In this document: one piece after another, positions 43,724 to 53,996 of the stretch | How the letters are laid out: every line of letters starts with the position of its first letter | Numbering within the stretch: the first letter of the stretch is position 1 | DNA from: an uncultured SAR86 cluster bacterium | GTDB taxonomy: Bacteria; Pseudomonadota; Gammaproteobacteria; Magnimaribacterales; Magnimaribacteraceae | Direction of reading: 5' to 3' | DNA: 64,000 bases | Assembly (NCBI GenBank): GCA_902542325.1 | Contig: CACBUE010000004.1 | Location: 1-64,000, forward strand | The notes under the pieces: model-generated | What the model was told of the DNA's origin: nothing | What the model saw: only the letters and a program-made list of their open reading frames with translations | Databases searched by the model: none | Program-made: the position numbers and the translations under genes

Positions 43724-44722
43724 ATGAAAGAAATTAATGTTGCAGTTACAGGCGGAGCAGGACAGATAGCTTATTCACTCTTACCAAGATTGATAAGTGG
43801 AGAAACTTTTGGGTCTGATACAAAAGTAAATTTAAGACTCATCGAAATACCTCAAGTTGTTGATAAGTTACAAGGCACAATTATGGAATTGATAGACTGT
43901 GGTTTTGAGCAAACAGGTGAGCTTATTGCTACCTCCGACATCAAAGAAGGAGTAAAAGATGCTGATTGGATTCTTTTGGTCGGGAGTATTCCAAGAGGGA
44001 TTGTTATTGATGGGAAGAAAATTGAAGAGAGAAGTGATCTTCTAAAAATAAATGGTGGAATCTTTACAGATCAAGGATCAGCCATAGGAGAACTAGCTAA
44101 GTCAGATGCAAAAATATTAGTAGTAGGTAATCCAGCTAACACTAATGCACTTATTGGAATGCACTCAGCGAATAATTCTTCCCAGCAGTGGTTTGCTATG
44201 ACTGCTCTTGATGCAAATAGAGCGAAAGCACAGCTAGCAGAGAAAGCAGCAGTAGAAATTTCATCTATAAAAAATATGATTATATGGGGTAATCATAGTC
44301 CTACCATGTATCCCGATCCTTATAATGCAACTATTAATGGTGTTAGTGCTGCTGAAGTTATTAATGACAACCTATGGCTCGAAGATAGTTATTTACCTTT
44401 GGTTCAACAAAGGGGTAAGGCCGTAATAGACGCAAGAGGAGCATCATCTGCTGCTTCCGCTGCTAATGCTGCGATAGATACGGTTAAAGCGGTAATCAAC
44501 CCTACCAAAGAAGGTGACTGTTATAGCGCGGCTGTTGTAAGTGATGGAAGTTATGGAATTCCAGAGGGATTAATTTTTGGATTCCCTTTAAGTACCAATT
44601 CAAATGGAGAAATCGAGATAATTCAAGGGATAGAGCTGAATGAGTTTGCTCAAACCAAGATAAAAGTTACTACCGAAGAATTAGAGTCTGAAAGAGAAGC
44701 CGTTTCAGATCTAATAGGCTAA
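43724..44722 (+). CDS. mdh: Malate dehydrogenase, cytosolic/plastid-like type
   Basis: NAD(P)-dependent malate/oxaloacetate interconversion. 332 residues. The nucleotide motif VTGGAGQIAYSLL, substrate Arg residues in the segment with IPRG and ERSDLL, and catalytic His in IWGNHSPTMYPD are all present. The form resembles eukaryotic cytosolic MDH rather than E. coli Mdh. A strong AAGGAG ribosome site precedes it. The stop overlaps the lysS stop on the other strand. Confidence 0.93.
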   Translation: MKEINVAVTGGAGQIAYSLLPRLISGETFGSDTKVNLRLIEIPQVVDKLQGTIMELIDCGFEQTGELIATSDIKEGVKDADWILLVGSIPRGIVIDGKKIEERSDLLKINGGIFTDQGSAIGELAKSDAKILVVGNPANTNALIGMHSANNSSQQWFAMTALDANRAKAQLAEKAAVEISSIKNMIIWGNHSPTMYPDPYNATINGVSAAEVINDNLWLEDSYLPLVQQRGKAVIDARGASSAASAANAAIDTVKAVINPTKEGDCYSAAVVSDGSYGIPEGLIFGFPLSTNSNGEIEIIQGIELNEFAQTKIKVTTEELESEREAVSDLIG

Positions 44723-46206
44723 TTTTTTGGCTTCATTTGCGGGAATAGGAGAACATCTCTGATGGATTGAGCACCTGTAAGTAACATCACCAATCTATCA
44801 ATGCCGATACCCACTCCTGCACAGGGAGGTAAGCCATACTCTAAAGCCTCTATGTAGTCAGAATCGAATTCCATGGCCTCTTCGTCACCTGCTGATTTTT
44901 GAGATACCTGATCTTGAAAACGTTCTGCCTGATCATCAGGATCATTCAGTTCCGAGAATCCATTAGCTATTTCCTTACCTCCAATAAATAACTCAAATCT
45001 ATCTACTTCATCAGGGTTTTCATCCGAAGCTCTTGATAGAGGCGATACCTCTTTGGGATATCCAGTAATGAATGTTGGGTTTATTAATTCTGATTCAACA
45101 AGCTCTTCAAATAATCCAAATAAAATTTTTCCATTTGACAGATTTTCTATATCTTCAAACTTATATTTTTTTCCTAAATCCAGAAGGAAACCTCTATCAT
45201 CAAATGAAATAGGATCGATAGAAAGTTTGTTAGAAACTTTTTCTTTCAAACTAATTCTTTGAAATGGTTTAGAAAAATCGTAGCTTATGTTTTCAGTTTC
45301 CAATTTTGATGAGCCTAATACTTCTTCTGAAACAAATTTAAAAAGTCTCTCTAAAAAATCCATTTGATTATTAAAATCAGCGAAAGCGGTATAGTACTCT
45401 AGCATTGTAAATTCAGGATTATGTTTTGTAGATAGCCCTTCATTTCTAAAATTTCTATTTATTTCAAAAACTTTTTCCATTCCTCCTACCACAAGTCTCT
45501 TCAAATATAATTCAGGTGCTATACGCAAATAAAGATCCATATCCAATGCATTGTGATGAGTTGTAAATGGTTTAGCTGCTGCGCCACCTAGAATAGAGTG
45601 CATCATTGGAGTTTCTACCTCCAAATATTCATGACTTATAAAAAACTCCCTTATAGAACTTATTATTTGACTCCTTTTCTTAAAAATTTCTAAGCTTTCT
45701 GAGTTTGTAATCAGATCTAAGTATCTTTTTCTATATCTTTGCTCTGTGTCAACTAATCCCGAATGTTTTTCAGGCAAAGGTCTTAAAGATTTAGTCAACA
45801 TTTGTATTGAATCTGCATGAACAGTCAATTCTCCTGTTTTTGTGAGGAATAATTTGCCTTTTATTCCTACGATATCTCCTAGATCCCATGTTTTAAATTC
45901 ATCATATTGACCTTCAGGAATGTCATTTGATCGGATATAGGCTTGGATTTGTCCTTTCATATCTTGCAAAGTTATGAAACTAGCTTTACCCATAATCCTC
46001 TGCAGCATAATCCTGCCGGCAATAGCAACTTCGTGAGATTGTTCTTCTAACTCTTCTTTAGATGTTCCGTCAAATTGAATTTTCAAATCTTGAGATAAAG
46101 AATCTCTTCTAAAAGAATTTGTATAGGCAGCTCCCCTCTCCCTTAGTGCATCGAGTTTTAATCTTCTTTGTTCAAGAAGCTCATTTTCCGTTAGTTTTTC
46201 TGTCAT
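44719..46206 (-). CDS. lysS: Lysyl-tRNA synthetase, class II
   Basis: 495 residues. The OB-fold anticodon domain lies at about residues 50-150. Class II motifs are YRKRYLDLI (motif 1 region), FRNEGLSTKHNPEFTMLEYY (motif 2) and GVGIGIDRLVMLL (motif 3). It follows prfB by 14 bp, the widespread prfB-lysS order. Last gene of the long rpsP-lysS run. Confidence 0.97.
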   Translation of the reverse strand: MTEKLTENELLEQRRLKLDALRERGAAYTNSFRRDSLSQDLKIQFDGTSKEELEEQSHEVAIAGRIMLQRIMGKASFITLQDMKGQIQAYIRSNDIPEGQYDEFKTWDLGDIVGIKGKLFLTKTGELTVHADSIQMLTKSLRPLPEKHSGLVDTEQRYRKRYLDLITNSESLEIFKKRSQIISSIREFFISHEYLEVETPMMHSILGGAAAKPFTTHHNALDMDLYLRIAPELYLKRLVVGGMEKVFEINRNFRNEGLSTKHNPEFTMLEYYTAFADFNNQMDFLERLFKFVSEEVLGSSKLETENISYDFSKPFQRISLKEKVSNKLSIDPISFDDRGFLLDLGKKYKFEDIENLSNGKILFGLFEELVESELINPTFITGYPKEVSPLSRASDENPDEVDRFELFIGGKEIANGFSELNDPDDQAERFQDQVSQKSAGDEEAMEFDSDYIEALEYGLPPCAGVGIGIDRLVMLLTGAQSIRDVLLFPQMKPKN

Positions 46207-46220
46207 AGTTGATACTTTAA

Positions 46221-47319
46221 CTAAATATTTTCTTTTAAGCTTGCTTCGATGAAATAATCTAGCCCGCCATCAAGTACCGCTGAACAATTTGTAGTTTCTA
46301 CGCCAGTTCTTAAATCTTTAATTCTTGAGGAATCAAGTACGTACGATCGTATTTGACTACCCCAACCAATGTCAGCTTTTGACTCTTCTAGAGATTGTTT
46401 TTCTTCATTAATCTTATTCATTTCTATCTCATATAGTTTAGCTCTTAGCTGGGCCATGGCTTTATCCTTATTCTGATGTTGAGATCTTTGTGACTGACAT
46501 TGTGACACCACACCGGAAGGTTCATGAGTAATTCTTATAGCTGAGTCGGTTTTATTTACATGTTGCCCCCCTGCTCCGCTGGCTCTATAGGTATCAATCC
46601 TTAAATCAGCGGGGTTTATTTCTATCTCAACTGTTTCATCAACCTCTGGTGAAATAAAAATAGATGCAAATGATGTGTGTCTTTTGCTTCCCGAGTCAAA
46701 TGGAGACTTTCTGACTAATCTATGAACTCCCGTCTCTGTTCTCAACCATCCATATGCATAATCGCCATTAAATTTTATTGCCGCACTCTTTATACCGGCC
46801 ACTTCACCAGGAGAAACTTCTATTACTTCTGTTTCAAAACCTTTAGATTCACCCCATTTCAAATACATTCTCATGAGCATCTCTGCCCAGTCCTGTGCTT
46901 CTGTTCCGCCTGAACCTGATTGAATATCTAAATATGCATTATTCGGATCCATTTTATTTGAAAACATTCTCATAAATTCTAAATCACTTAATGCCAATTC
47001 ATTATTGTCTATCTCTTTAGAAATCTCTTCGAGTGCAGATGAATCATCTTCTTCAATAGCGATTTCCGCTAACTCTATAGAATCTTTAATAGCAACATCT
47101 AGATTGTTGAACTTCACAAGTTCCTTTTCTAAATAGACCTTCTCCTTATTAATTTCTTGAGCTTTTTGAGGATCGTCCCATATTTTTGTATCACTCAATT
47201 TAAGAATTAATTCTTCAAGTTTTAAGGTCTTATTTTCAACGTCAAAGATACCCCCTTAGATCTTCTATTCTTTGAGAGTGATCTTTTAGCTCTTCATTAA
47301 GTGATGTAATTTCTGTCAT
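46221..47319 (-). CDS. prfB: Peptide chain release factor 2 with programmed +1 frameshift
   Basis: Reads UGA and UAA stop codons. The gene starts at ATG 47319, reaches an in-frame TGA at codon 26 (47242-47244), and continues in the +1 frame to 46221. The SPF anticodon-like motif (KSPFDSG) and GGQ ([10 protein letters not shown]) are intact. The downstream frame alone opens with TTG AGT GAT at 47198, which is not the true start. Frameshifting allows RF2 to control its own synthesis. Confidence 0.97.
47241..47256 (-). promoter_or_regulatory. RF2 programmed frameshift site
   Basis: On the minus strand AGG GGG TAT CTT TGA C: a Shine-Dalgarno-like AGGGGG, 3 nt spacer, slippery CTT and the poor-context stop TGA-C. 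It is identical to the E. coli site, and the stop falls at codon 26 as in E. coli. Confidence 0.97.
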
Positions 47320-47322
47320 GTA

Positions 47323-48711
47323 TTAAAGTGCTTTAGAGAGAACAAAACTTTTAATCTCTTCGTAATTTTCTTCCAAAATATTGAATTGCTCTTCCTGTTG
47401 AAATATTTTTTCAACTTTCTTAGGAAGAGATGAATGATAGTCTGGAATGGCTTGCTCAATAGCCTCTGAAAATTTAGCAGGATGAGCAGTTCCCATTGTT
47501 ATGACGGGTTCATTTGAAGGTGATATTTCATTACTCGCCCTAACCCCAGTGGCTGTATGTGGATCAATTAAGTAACCGATCTTTTGATGTGTATTGATAA
47601 TTTGCTTGATTATCTCTTGATCATTGCTGCAATAACTTTTAAAAAAATTAGAAACTACACCTATCTTACTATCAGGAATATCAATACTTTTTTCCGGAAA
47701 GGCGCGCATATTTTTTGCAAGTAATGACGAATCATTATCATATAAATTATAGAGCAGTCTTTCAAAATTACTGGCAACTGAAATATCCATACTAGGAGCA
47801 AGGGTCTGAACAACATTTGTTTTGGCATAGAGGTTGTTAGAAAAAGTTTGATGTAAAACATCGTTTTCATTGGTTGCTATGATAAGCCTTTTTATTGGCA
47901 ATCCCATTTCTTTTGCAGTCCAGCCAGCATATGCATGACCAAAATTACCCGAAGGTATAGAAAAGGTCAGGTCTCCTTTTCCTTTTAGTCTTAAGTAAGA
48001 CCAAAAGAAATATACTGATTGAGTCATACACCTTGCCCAATTTATAGAATTTGCAGCAATAAACCTTACTTTAGTATGTTTGAAATCCTCATCAAGAAAC
48101 ATTTTTTTGACTATGTTTTGGCAGCCATCGAAATCAGTTTCTATCGCTAGTGGGTAAACATTTTTAGATTGAGTTGTTGTCATTTGTTTCCTTTGAAACT
48201 CAGTTACCTTTTTATGCGGATAAAGAATATAAACTTCAACATTTTCATGTCGCGCACAAGCAGAAATTGCTGCTGCTCCGGTATCTCCAGATGTAGCTCC
48301 AAGAACAACTATTTTTTCACCCTTCTCTTTTGCAAAGTGATTAAGTAAAGCTCCCAATAGCTGCATAGCAACATCCTTGAAAGCTAGTGTAGGACCATGA
48401 AATAATTCTAAGACCCAGTGATTCTCTTCAATCTCCTTTAACTTAACAACATCTTCTTCATCAAAAGACGAGTATGCCTCCTCCAATAGTTTTAAAAAAA
48501 TACTCTCGTCTATTTCACTTTCTACATAGGTATAAAGAATTTTTGAAGCTAATTGGTGGAAAGGAAGATTTGACCAACTTTCAATTTCTTCGATGGAGAA
48601 TTTAGGGAATGTTTGAGGCATATAGAGGCCTCCGTCTGGGGCCAGTCCTCCCAATAGTACCTCTGAAAAAGGAACTATAGGGCTTTCTCCTCTTGTACTG
48701 TTATATAGCAT
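47323..48711 (-). CDS. thrC: Threonine synthase
   Basis: PLP enzyme, last step of threonine synthesis. 462 residues, the longer form of gammaproteobacteria. PLP lysine in GPTLAFKDVAM, and the phosphate-binding segment GATSGDTGAAA. It overlaps hom by 11 bp and precedes prfB by 3 bp. Confidence 0.96.
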   Translation of the reverse strand: MLYNSTRGESPIVPFSEVLLGGLAPDGGLYMPQTFPKFSIEEIESWSNLPFHQLASKILYTYVESEIDESIFLKLLEEAYSSFDEEDVVKLKEIEENHWVLELFHGPTLAFKDVAMQLLGALLNHFAKEKGEKIVVLGATSGDTGAAAISACARHENVEVYILYPHKKVTEFQRKQMTTTQSKNVYPLAIETDFDGCQNIVKKMFLDEDFKHTKVRFIAANSINWARCMTQSVYFFWSYLRLKGKGDLTFSIPSGNFGHAYAGWTAKEMGLPIKRLIIATNENDVLHQTFSNNLYAKTNVVQTLAPSMDISVASNFERLLYNLYDNDSSLLAKNMRAFPEKSIDIPDSKIGVVSNFFKSYCSNDQEIIKQIINTHQKIGYLIDPHTATGVRASNEISPSNEPVITMGTAHPAKFSEAIEQAIPDYHSSLPKKVEKIFQQEEQFNILEENYEEIKSFVLSKAL

Positions 48712-49981
48712 TATAGATTCTGAATTGTTTGACAGAGTCTGATGTCTCTTCCATTAATTCCAAATTGTTCTTTAATTGTATAGCTTCGATCTCTGTTAAG
48801 GGACCTGAAATTATAACTACTGGAACATATATATTTTCTTTATTATTGGTTTTGGTTTCTTTCTGGATAAGAGCCTCAATACTAATTTGGCTATCCGCAA
48901 AAACTGAGGAAAGCTTAGCTATAGCCCCGGCTTGATTAATGACATTTAAATTAAAATACCTTCCAAAGTTTTGATTATCTTCCTTAGCAAAATTATTTTT
49001 ATTTCGCTTTTTATCAGATACAGGCCATCCGCCATTCGAAAGGTCAACTAAATCAGCAATGACTGCAGAAGCGGTAGGCTTAGGACCAGCACCAGGACCA
49101 TAGTAAACAGTGGAGCCGATTTCTTCACAAAAAATCTCCAATGCATTCATTTGTTGTCCTACTTGGGATAGTAACTGACCTTTAGGAACAAAGGTTGGAA
49201 ATGCACTTACATTTACTTCACCATCTACTATAGACCCATAAGCTATATGTTTAACTGAATATTCCAACTGTTCTGCGTAAACAATATCTTCAGGAGACAC
49301 ATTTTCTATTCCTTCGTAAGAAACAGAATTAAAATCATACAAAGTATTGAAAGCTAATGCAGACAGTATAGAAGCCTTTTGAGCTGCATCAGTTCCATCT
49401 ATATCCATTGTTGGATCGGCTTCAGCGAGACCTAAGTCTTGCGCTTCTTTCAAGGCATCCTTAAAAGAAGATTGATTTTCTGACATTTTTGAAAGAATAA
49501 AATTCGTAGTACCATTCAATATACCCGCAAACCAATTTACTTTGTTCGCAACCAAACCTTCTCTTAGGGCTTTTATCACTGGTGTACCACCAGCAACTGA
49601 AGCTTCAAACCCAATCTGTACTTTGTTTTCTTTTGCAAGCTCAAATAGTTCATCTCCATGAGTTGCAATTAAAGCCTTGTTGGCTGTCACTATATGTTTT
49701 CCGTTTTTAATAGCCTCTTCAATCAAGTCTTTCGCTAAATCACATCCCCCTATCAACTCTACCAAAACATCTATCTTAGGGTTTCTAGCTACCTCCATAA
49801 GGTCAGTCACAACATCTAGATCATAAGGAACGACTGATTTACCTTTACGAGCACCAACCTGAATGATTTCTATCCTTACTCCACCATTTTCCTCAACTAT
49901 ATCTGGAGAATTGGCGAGGTTCTCAAGTACTGCTCCACCCACATTTCCGACGCCACAAACGCCAATCTTTAATGTTTTCAT
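48701..49981 (-). CDS. hom: Homoserine dehydrogenase
   Basis: Reduces aspartate semialdehyde to homoserine. 426 residues: NAD(P) motif GVGNVGGAV at the N-terminus, catalytic domain with GILNGTTNFIL and EADPTMDIDGTDAAQK, and a C-terminal ACT domain (about 345-420) for threonine feedback. It is a stand-alone enzyme with no aspartokinase part. The ATG overlaps the aminotransferase stop by 1 bp. Confidence 0.96.
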   Translation of the reverse strand: MKTLKIGVCGVGNVGGAVLENLANSPDIVEENGGVRIEIIQVGARKGKSVVPYDLDVVTDLMEVARNPKIDVLVELIGGCDLAKDLIEEAIKNGKHIVTANKALIATHGDELFELAKENKVQIGFEASVAGGTPVIKALREGLVANKVNWFAGILNGTTNFILSKMSENQSSFKDALKEAQDLGLAEADPTMDIDGTDAAQKASILSALAFNTLYDFNSVSYEGIENVSPEDIVYAEQLEYSVKHIAYGSIVDGEVNVSAFPTFVPKGQLLSQVGQQMNALEIFCEEIGSTVYYGPGAGPKPTASAVIADLVDLSNGGWPVSDKKRNKNNFAKEDNQNFGRYFNLNVINQAGAIAKLSSVFADSQISIEALIQKETKTNNKENIYVPVVIISGPLTEIEAIQLKNNLELMEETSDSVKQFRIYNAI

Positions 49982-51180
49982 TAATTTATTGCTTGTACGT
50001 TAGATGAATTAGATAAAAATTTCTTTATATTTCTTATAGCCTGTCTCGATCTATGCTCATTTTCTATGAGTGAGAAACGTACGTATCCCTCACCATAACT
50101 TCCGAAACCAACTCCTGGTGAAACAGCAACCTTAGCCTGAGCAAGTAACTGTTTACTGAACTCCAAAGAACCGAGATGTTTATGAGTAACTGGTATCTTT
50201 GCCCAAACAAACATGGTTGCCTTTGGACTCTCCACATACCAACCAGCATTATTCAAACCTTTAATCAAAACATCTCTTCTTGATTGATACATAGCTTTTA
50301 TTTCGTTTACATGCTCATCTCCTTGATCTAAAGCTTTTATTGCAGCGACTTGTATAGGAGTAAATAATCCATAATCAAAATAGGACTTTATTCTTGAAAG
50401 AGCAGCTAAGAGTTCTTTGTTTCCACAACAAAAACCAACCCTCCAGCCTGGCATATTGTAACTTTTGGATAGAGTAAAAAACTCTACAGCAACGTCTTTT
50501 GCACCTTTTACCTGTAGTATCGATGGCGCCTTATAATCATCAAAGCATATATCTGCATATGCAAGATCTTGGATTATCCAAATCTTATGTTCTTTGGCAA
50601 ACTCTACTATTTTTTCAAAAAACTCGATATCTACGCATTCTGTGGAAGGATTGCTAGGAAAATTCAAAACTAACATCTTGGGTTTTGGGAAAGAATTGGT
50701 CATTGCTGACTCTAGTTCTGAAAAGAAATCTATATCCTCGCCAATCGGAACATGCCTTATGTCAGCTCCAGCAATCACAAATCCATAAGGATGAATAGGA
50801 TATGAGGGATTTGGCACTAAAACTGCGTCACCTTTATCTAAAGTTGCTAATGCAAGATGCCCAAGACCTTCTTTTGAACCCATAGTCACAACTGCTTCAC
50901 TTTCTGGATCTAGATGAACTTGATATCTCCTTTCATACCAATCACAAATTGATTTTCTAAGTCTTGGTATTCCTTTGGATTGCGAATATCTGTGAGTGCT
51001 TCCATCTAAAGCAGACTCTCTTAACTTATCTACTATTTCTGTTGGTGTTGATTGATCAGGATTGCCCATGCCGAAGTCGATGATATCTTCACCTCTCTTT
51101 CTTGCAGCAGCTTTTAAGTTTTGAATTTCATCAAATACATAAGGTGGCAATTGATTAATTCTAGGAAAATTACTGTCCAT
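49981..51180 (-). CDS. alaC: Alanine-type aminotransferase (AlaC/YfdZ family)
   Basis: Fold-type I PLP transaminase. 399 residues. The N-terminal INQLPPYVF and DFGMGNPDQ match the AlaC/glutamate-pyruvate transaminase subgroup. PLP lysine is in TLSKSYNMPGWR and the C-terminal Arg in YVRFSLIENEHR. Preceding hom and thrC in one operon, it may link alanine or aspartate-family metabolism. Confidence 0.88.
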   Translation of the reverse strand: MDSNFPRINQLPPYVFDEIQNLKAAARKRGEDIIDFGMGNPDQSTPTEIVDKLRESALDGSTHRYSQSKGIPRLRKSICDWYERRYQVHLDPESEAVVTMGSKEGLGHLALATLDKGDAVLVPNPSYPIHPYGFVIAGADIRHVPIGEDIDFFSELESAMTNSFPKPKMLVLNFPSNPSTECVDIEFFEKIVEFAKEHKIWIIQDLAYADICFDDYKAPSILQVKGAKDVAVEFFTLSKSYNMPGWRVGFCCGNKELLAALSRIKSYFDYGLFTPIQVAAIKALDQGDEHVNEIKAMYQSRRDVLIKGLNNAGWYVESPKATMFVWAKIPVTHKHLGSLEFSKQLLAQAKVAVSPGVGFGSYGEGYVRFSLIENEHRSRQAIRNIKKFLSNSSNVQAIN

Positions 51181-51189
51181 AGAGTAATT

Positions 51190-51933
51190 CTAGCTGTTAG
51201 TAGCAAGAATATTAAGTAAATCTTGAGGAGGCAGATAACCAGGAATCATTTTTCCTTCGTCAGTAATAATGGATGGAGTGCCTTGAACTCCGATTGTATT
51301 GCCAAGATTGAAGTGCTTTTCGACTGGATTATCTTCACATAACTTCGTTACTATATCTTGACCCTGCTTTAGTAAAGTTAGTGAATAATTAGGATCTTCA
51401 TTGCACCATGCTGAAGAGATTTTATTAAAAGAGTCTGACCCTATACCAGCTCTTGGATATGCAAGGTAATTAACTCTTATCCCTAATTCTAAATACTCAT
51501 CAATTTGATTATGAAATTGCCTGCAATATCCGCAATCAACATCTGTGAAAACGAATATATTATGATTTATTTGTCTAGGCTCAAAAGTTATAAGCTCACT
51601 TTCATTCAAACCCTTGATTAAAGTTTTTCTTTGGTAGTCTCTTCTTGCTTCAGATTTATTTACTAAACCATCTTTTGTAATAAGATAAATATCTCCAGAT
51701 ACTAGATAATTACCATCAGATGAAACATAGAGAGGTTCTATTCCTTCAAAATTTACTTCAAAAAAGCCATTCAAATCTGTTTCCTGAATTGAAATCAAAT
51801 TAATTTCATTGGGAAGAATCTCCGCGAGCTTTCTTTTTACTGCTTCAATTTCCTTTATGTTATCTGATGAGTTAGCCGAACAGCCAGCTGAAAATATCAA
51901 AATTATAAGAAAAGTAAAAATTTTATATTGCAT
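51190..51933 (-). CDS. dsbC: Thiol:disulfide interchange protein DsbC
   Basis: Periplasmic disulfide isomerase. 247 residues: an N-terminal export signal, dimerisation domain (about 20-100) and thioredoxin-like domain with CGYC in FTDVDCGYCRQFH, followed by the cis-Pro region GTPSII. The signal ends in FSAGCS, a weak lipobox, so the protein may be lipid-anchored rather than soluble. Placed between xerD and hom as in Pseudomonas. Confidence 0.94.
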   Translation of the reverse strand: MQYKIFTFLIILIFSAGCSANSSDNIKEIEAVKRKLAEILPNEINLISIQETDLNGFFEVNFEGIEPLYVSSDGNYLVSGDIYLITKDGLVNKSEARRDYQRKTLIKGLNESELITFEPRQINHNIFVFTDVDCGYCRQFHNQIDEYLELGIRVNYLAYPRAGIGSDSFNKISSAWCNEDPNYSLTLLKQGQDIVTKLCEDNPVEKHFNLGNTIGVQGTPSIITDEGKMIPGYLPPQDLLNILATNS

Positions 51934-51941
51934 TTGCGTAC

Positions 51942-52844
51942 TTAACCTCTTGGGTGATGCTCATTATGTAATTCTTTCATTCTATGTCTAGCAACTTCTG
52001 TATAAATTTGCGTCGTTGAAAGACTTGAGTGGCCCAAAAGAAGTTGAACTGTTCTAAGGTCAGCACCATGATTTATTAAATGTGTAGCAAAAGCGTGTCT
52101 AAGGGTATGTGGTGAAAGGTCTTTTTTTATAGAAGCTTTTAGAGCATAGTCTTTAATTCTGTACCAAAAAGTTTGACGGGTCATGGATTTTCCTCTTTTA
52201 CTTAAAAAAAGTTCGGATATTTTGTTGTTTTCTTTCAGCAAGTTGGGTCGACTTTCGTTAATATACTTCTCTACCCAATAAAGAGCCTCTTCACCCATAG
52301 GAACTAATCTTTCTTTCTCTCCCTTACCAATAACTCTGATAATTCCCTGTCTTATATTTATGTTTAAGATGTCTAAGTTAATTAACTCGGACACCCTCAA
52401 GCCACAGGCATAGATTAATTCCAGCATTGCTCTATCTCTTAAACCAATAACTTCTTCGACGTCGGGAGTATTTATAAGTTTTTCTACTTCATCTTCGGAA
52501 AGTGTCTTAGGAAGTGATTGACCTAGCTTAGGGCTATCCACTTTAGAGGTAGGATTTTGAACTAAATTATGTTTGATAGTTAGGTGTGAGTAGAAAGCTC
52601 TGAGACTTGAGAGAGATCTTGCAGTTGATCTGCCACTATAGCCCTCTTTTAGTCTTGTAGCCAAATAATCTAATAAATCCCCTCTACTGACATCTAACAA
52701 CGATGAACCTTTGTACCAATTAGAAAAAGAAATAATGTCGTGCCTATAAGCCGATAAGGTATTCTTGCTTAAACCTTTTTCAAGCCATGAATCATCGATG
52801 AAAGAATCAATGAGATTTTCTGAATTTATATCTACAGTGCCCAT
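51942..52844 (-). CDS. xerD: Site-specific tyrosine recombinase XerD
   Basis: Resolves chromosome dimers at dif together with XerC. About 300 residues from the ATG at 52844; a TTG at 52859 would add five. The N-terminal SAM-like domain is complete. Catalytic residues: Arg in CGLRVSEL, Lys in GKGEKERLV, His/Arg in HTLRHAFATH, His in LLGHSSL and Tyr in TQIYTEV. The dsbC neighbour supports XerD over XerC. No mobile element features surround it. Confidence 0.94.
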   Translation of the reverse strand: MGTVDINSENLIDSFIDDSWLEKGLSKNTLSAYRHDIISFSNWYKGSSLLDVSRGDLLDYLATRLKEGYSGRSTARSLSSLRAFYSHLTIKHNLVQNPTSKVDSPKLGQSLPKTLSEDEVEKLINTPDVEEVIGLRDRAMLELIYACGLRVSELINLDILNINIRQGIIRVIGKGEKERLVPMGEEALYWVEKYINESRPNLLKENNKISELFLSKRGKSMTRQTFWYRIKDYALKASIKKDLSPHTLRHAFATHLINHGADLRTVQLLLGHSSLSTTQIYTEVARHRMKELHNEHHPRG

Positions 52845-52867
52845 AGCCGAAATGAGCAAGACAGTAA

Positions 52868-53221
52868 TTAACTTAGTTTCTCTTTAATCCTTGCAGATCT
52901 GCCCGTTCTTTCTCGCAGATAAAAAAGTTTAGCCTGTCTCACATCTCCACGTCTTTTAACCTTAATAGAGCTTATAATGGGGCTGTGAGTTTGAAAAGTT
53001 CTTTCTACCCCTACTCCATTAGAGATCTTTCTCACAATAAATGATGACCCTAATCCTCTCTTTTTGATAGACAGGACAACGCCTTCAAATGGTTGAAGTC
53101 TCTCTCTGGTACCTTCAACGACTCTCACATCCACTACAATGGTATCCCCAGGAGAAAAACTTGGAATATCATCTCTTAGTTGAGATGTCTCTACAGTTTG
53201 TATGTATTTATTCTTATTCAC
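52868..53221 (-). CDS. rplS: Ribosomal protein L19
   Basis: 117 residues, standard size. Motifs [32 protein letters not shown] and [33 protein letters not shown] are diagnostic. It is the fourth gene of the rpsP-rimM-trmD-rplS operon, 48 bp after trmD. Confidence 0.98.
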   Translation of the reverse strand: MNKNKYIQTVETSQLRDDIPSFSPGDTIVVDVRVVEGTRERLQPFEGVVLSIKKRGLGSSFIVRKISNGVGVERTFQTHSPIISSIKVKRRGDVRQAKLFYLRERTGRSARIKEKLS

Positions 53222-53269
53222 TATGAAATAACCTAATTAGGCTGCGCATTCTATCAGATAAATATTCGA

Positions 53270-53992
53270 TTATTCATCTTTAATTTCATTTAATAGTTCA
53301 ATCTCCAAGTCAGAAAGATCTTTACTTTTTATAAGATCGGGTCTGTTTTTAAGTGTTATTCTTAATGACTCTTTGAGTTTCCATCTATTTATCTTTTCAT
53401 GATTTCCACTGATTAATATTTCGGGCACATTCCCATGAGGTGTTTTTTCGGGTCTTGTATATTGAGGATGTTCTAAAAGTCCATCACTGAAAGAGTCATT
53501 TAAAGACTCCTTATTTCCAATGAAATCCTTATGCTGTCTTGCTATAGCTTCCATAAGAACTAAAGCTGCGAGTTCACCACCATTTAATACGTAATCCCCT
53601 ATTGAAATTACTTCATCAATACAAGTTTCTTCAATTCTTTTGTCTATACCCTCATATCTACCACAAACTATTGTTATATTTTCATAAGCTTTTAAGTCAA
53701 TGGCTTTTTTTTGGTTAAAGATAGTACCGTGCGGTGCCACGAATATGACATGAGTTTTATTATGCTTTTTTATCTCATTAACGGTATTGATAATTGGTTC
53801 TGCTTGAAAAAGCATGCCTTGTCCTCCCCCAAAAGGCTTATCATCTATTCTTCCATCTTTATTTCCACTGAATTCTCTAGGATCCCAAGCCTTTACTTCA
53901 ATCAAACTGCTGTTAATAGCCTTAGCGAATAATCCATGTTCAATAAAATTATTAACCAGATCGGGGAAAATAGTAACTAAATTGAATTTCAT
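53270..53992 (-). CDS. trmD: tRNA (guanine-37-N1)-methyltransferase
   Basis: SPOUT methyltransferase that prevents frameshifting by modifying G37. I chose the ATG at 53992 (MKFNLVTIFPDL), 4 bp after rimM; an upstream ATG at 54019 overlaps rimM. About 240 residues. The trefoil-knot SAM site SIGDYVLNGGELAALVLMEA and the motif DSFSDGLLEHPQYTRPE with the catalytic Asp are intact. Confidence 0.97.
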   Translation of the reverse strand: MKFNLVTIFPDLVNNFIEHGLFAKAINSSLIEVKAWDPREFSGNKDGRIDDKPFGGGQGMLFQAEPIINTVNEIKKHNKTHVIFVAPHGTIFNQKKAIDLKAYENITIVCGRYEGIDKRIEETCIDEVISIGDYVLNGGELAALVLMEAIARQHKDFIGNKESLNDSFSDGLLEHPQYTRPEKTPHGNVPEILISGNHEKINRWKLKESLRITLKNRPDLIKSKDLSDLEIELLNEIKDE

Positions 53993-53996
53993 TACT

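Noticed and set aside
46221-47198. prfB as a simple gene from 47198
   Set aside because: The first codon there is TTG; the true ATG and frameshift site lie upstream.
51942-52844. Tyrosine recombinase as sign of a mobile element
   Set aside because: The sequence and xerD-dsbC-hom context show the housekeeping XerD; no att sites or cargo genes are near.
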